NCBI GenBank assembly: GCA_017510335.1
Contig: JAFWNM010000043.1
Span: forward strand, 55,910-119,909
DNA from: Paracoccaceae bacterium
GTDB taxonomy: Bacteria > Pseudomonadota > Alphaproteobacteria > Rhodobacterales > Rhodobacteraceae
Length of the DNA: 64,000 bases
Reading direction: 5' to 3'
Part shown: in pieces, positions 62,587-64,000 of the stretch
How positions within the stretch are numbered: position 1 is the stretch's first letter
Layout of the letters: every line of letters begins with the position of its first letter
Notes under the pieces: generated by a model
Told to the model about the DNA's origin: nothing
Databases searched by the model: none
The model's input: only the letters and a program-made list of their open reading frames with translations
Translations under genes and position numbers: made by a program

Positions 62587-64000
62587 TGCGCGTGGCATGG
62601 GCGATTGCGCGGCGCGAATTGCGCGGCGGTTTGCGCGGGTTCTGGGTGTTTCTGGCCTGTCTGGCACTGGGTGTCGGCGCGATTGCGGCTGTGGGGTCAG
62701 TGCGCGGTGCCATCGATACTGCGCTGGCGCGCGAAGGGGCCACGCTTCTGGGCGGGGATGCGGAATTGCGCATGACCTACCGCTTTGCAACACAGGATGA
62801 ACGTGACTGGATCGACGGGTTCGCGGACGATGTGTCCGAAGTGGTCGATTTCCGGTCCATGGCCGTAGCCGGGCAGGGCGACAGCGCCGAACGCTCGGTC
62901 ACGCAGGTCAAGGGGGTGGACGGGGCCTATCCGCTGGTGGGCACAGTCGGGCTTGACCCTGAAATCCCGCTTGAGCAGGCCTTGGCCGTGCAAGACGGCC
63001 TGCCCGGGGGCGTGATGGAACGCATTTTGGCCGAACGGCTGGATCTGCAAATCGGTGATGTGTTCCGCCTTGGCGTGCAGGAATTTCGCCTGACCGCGCA
63101 TATTACGCGCGAACCTGACGGGATGGGCGCGAATTTCGGGTTTGGGCCGCGCACGATGGTCAAATCAGATGCGTTGCAAGATGCGGGCCTGCTTGGCCCC
63201 GGCACGCTGTATGAAGTGAATTACCGCCTGCTTCTGGACGGGCGCGAACTGGATCAGGCGCGCGCAGTGGCCAACCGCCAGTTCGATGGCGCGGGCGTGC
63301 GTTGGCGCGACAGCCGCAATGCCGCACCACAGGTGCAGCGTGTCATCGAACGGGTGTCGTCCTTCCTTGTGCTGGTCGGTCTGGCCGGTCTGGCCGTGGG
63401 CGGGGTGGGCGTGTCGGCGGCGGTGCGCACCTATCTGGATGGCAAGACGAATGTGATTGCCACGCTGAAAACCCTTGGGGCCGAAAGCCGGACAATTCTA
63501 GCGGTATATCTGATGCAAATCGGGGTTCTGACCGCGCTGGGTCTGGTGTTGGGGCTGGCGCTGGGGGCGGCGGTGCCCTTTGCGGTGGCGCCGCTTGTGG
63601 CGGACCAGTTGCCGGTTGACCTGCAGATCGGCCTGCACCCCCCTGCATTGCTTGAAGCTGCCATTTATGGCGCGCTGACAGCGCTGATTTTTACCTTATG
63701 GCCCTTGGCGCGCACGGAAAACGTGCGTGCGGCGGTCATTTTTCGCGGGCTTGACACTGCTGCGCAGGGCTGGCCGCGCTGGCCCTATATGCTGGTTACG
63801 CTGGCCCTTGTTGGGGTGCTTGTGGCGGTCGCTGCAGGTTTCGCGGCGGTGCCGATGCTGGCCTTTGCGACTGCAGGGGGCGTGATCGGCGCCTTGGGCG
63901 TGCTGGCAATGGCGGCATGGGCGGTGCGCGCGCGGGCGCGCCGCGCCGCCCGCGCGCGCAGCCTGCGCGGGCACACGGCGTTGCGCATGGCGATGGGGGC
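62583..64000 (+). CDS. FtsX-like ABC permease (YbbP-type), partial at right edge
   Basis: The frame opens at ATG 62583 and continues to the window end, about 472 codons. The N-terminus MMRVAWAIARRELRGGLRGF leads to a membrane segment (FWVFLACLALGVGAIAA), then a large extracytoplasmic domain, then segments near residues 260-285 (SSFLVLVGLAGLAVGGVGVS) and further ones. Full-length relatives are about 830 residues, so only the first half is visible. It pairs with the preceding ATPase and probably has a membrane or lipoprotein-related role. Confidence 0.9.
   Translation, partial: MMRVAWAIARRELRGGLRGFWVFLACLALGVGAIAAVGSVRGAIDTALAREGATLLGGDAELRMTYRFATQDERDWIDGFADDVSEVVDFRSMAVAGQGDSAERSVTQVKGVDGAYPLVGTVGLDPEIPLEQALAVQDGLPGGVMERILAERLDLQIGDVFRLGVQEFRLTAHITREPDGMGANFGFGPRTMVKSDALQDAGLLGPGTLYEVNYRLLLDGRELDQARAVANRQFDGAGVRWRDSRNAAPQVQRVIERVSSFLVLVGLAGLAVGGVGVSAAVRTYLDGKTNVIATLKTLGAESRTILAVYLMQIGVLTALGLVLGLALGAAVPFAVAPLVADQLPVDLQIGLHPPALLEAAIYGALTALIFTLWPLARTENVRAAVIFRGLDTAAQGWPRWPYMLVTLALVGVLVAVAAGFAAVPMLAFATAGGVIGALGVLAMAAWAVRARARRAARARSLRGHTALRMAMG

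Noticed and set aside
1-64000. CRISPR arrays, rRNA genes and complete insertion sequences
   Set aside because: No regularly spaced direct repeats, no rRNA sequence and no transposase with terminal inverted repeats were seen.

Overview
The window (about 60 % G+C by eye) looks like a chromosomal segment of a Rhodobacterales/Rhodobacteraceae alphaproteobacterium. The reasons are the gene order miaB-phoH-ybeY-corC-lnt, a ChpT-type histidine phosphotransferase, OlsB/OlsA ornithine-lipid genes, DUF2794 and DUF3553 proteins, a TRAP transporter, and the intergenic element containing ATATCCCGGG, which I recognise from this order. This assignment rests on gene content and recalled families; no database was searched.

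Region 1 (1-14.4 kb) is an accessory catabolic cluster. A CYP199-like cytochrome P450 and a TRAP transporter (dctP-dctQ-dctM, cut by the left edge) run leftward. A LysR regulator is divergent from them. It is followed rightward by a NitT/TauT-type ABC importer, an FAD-dependent oxidoreductase, an IlvD/Edd-family dehydratase, two tandem amidohydrolase-2 proteins and a Rieske ferredoxin. An oppositely oriented GFA-type zinc protein interrupts the rightward run, and a perfect 16-bp palindrome lies between it and the amidohydrolases. The combination suggests uptake and oxidative breakdown of a small, probably aromatic, carboxylic acid, but I cannot name the substrate. The cluster ends next to a tRNA-Asn gene, across a 420-bp stretch with no recognisable gene.

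Region 2 (14.8-30 kb) is mostly core: an MBL-fold hydrolase, an orphan EnvZ-like kinase, M32 carboxypeptidase, heme A synthase, TrmJ, a ThiE-like protein, OlsA/OlsB, DUF3553/ChpT, a small lipoprotein, an M20 amidohydrolase, and the complete phosphorylated serine pathway (serB, serC, serA) with a hairpin leader before serC.

Region 3 (30-48 kb) holds a metallophosphoesterase whose ATG directly follows a terminator, a frameshifted transglutaminase-like gene coupled to a divergent CoaBC-like flavoprotein, htpX with a sigma-32-like promoter, deoA, the lnt-corC-ybeY-phoH-miaB block, an EEP-family hydrolase, an HI0933-like flavoprotein, an MFS transporter and smc.

Region 4 (48-64 kb) has a 10-TM TsoY/TDT-like membrane protein behind an inverted-repeat operator candidate, a CidA/LrgB pair, smpB, a NYN-domain protein, a GNAT enzyme coupled to glutathione-dependent formaldehyde dehydrogenase, argD-argF, an EamA permease, mnmD, a frameshifted MnmC-C-like oxidase, metK, an SGNH esterase, and a YbbA/YbbP-type ABC system cut by the right edge. 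Two genes (30960-32053 and 58295-59337) each carry a single-base frameshift at a short G or C run, so sequencing error has to be considered for both.
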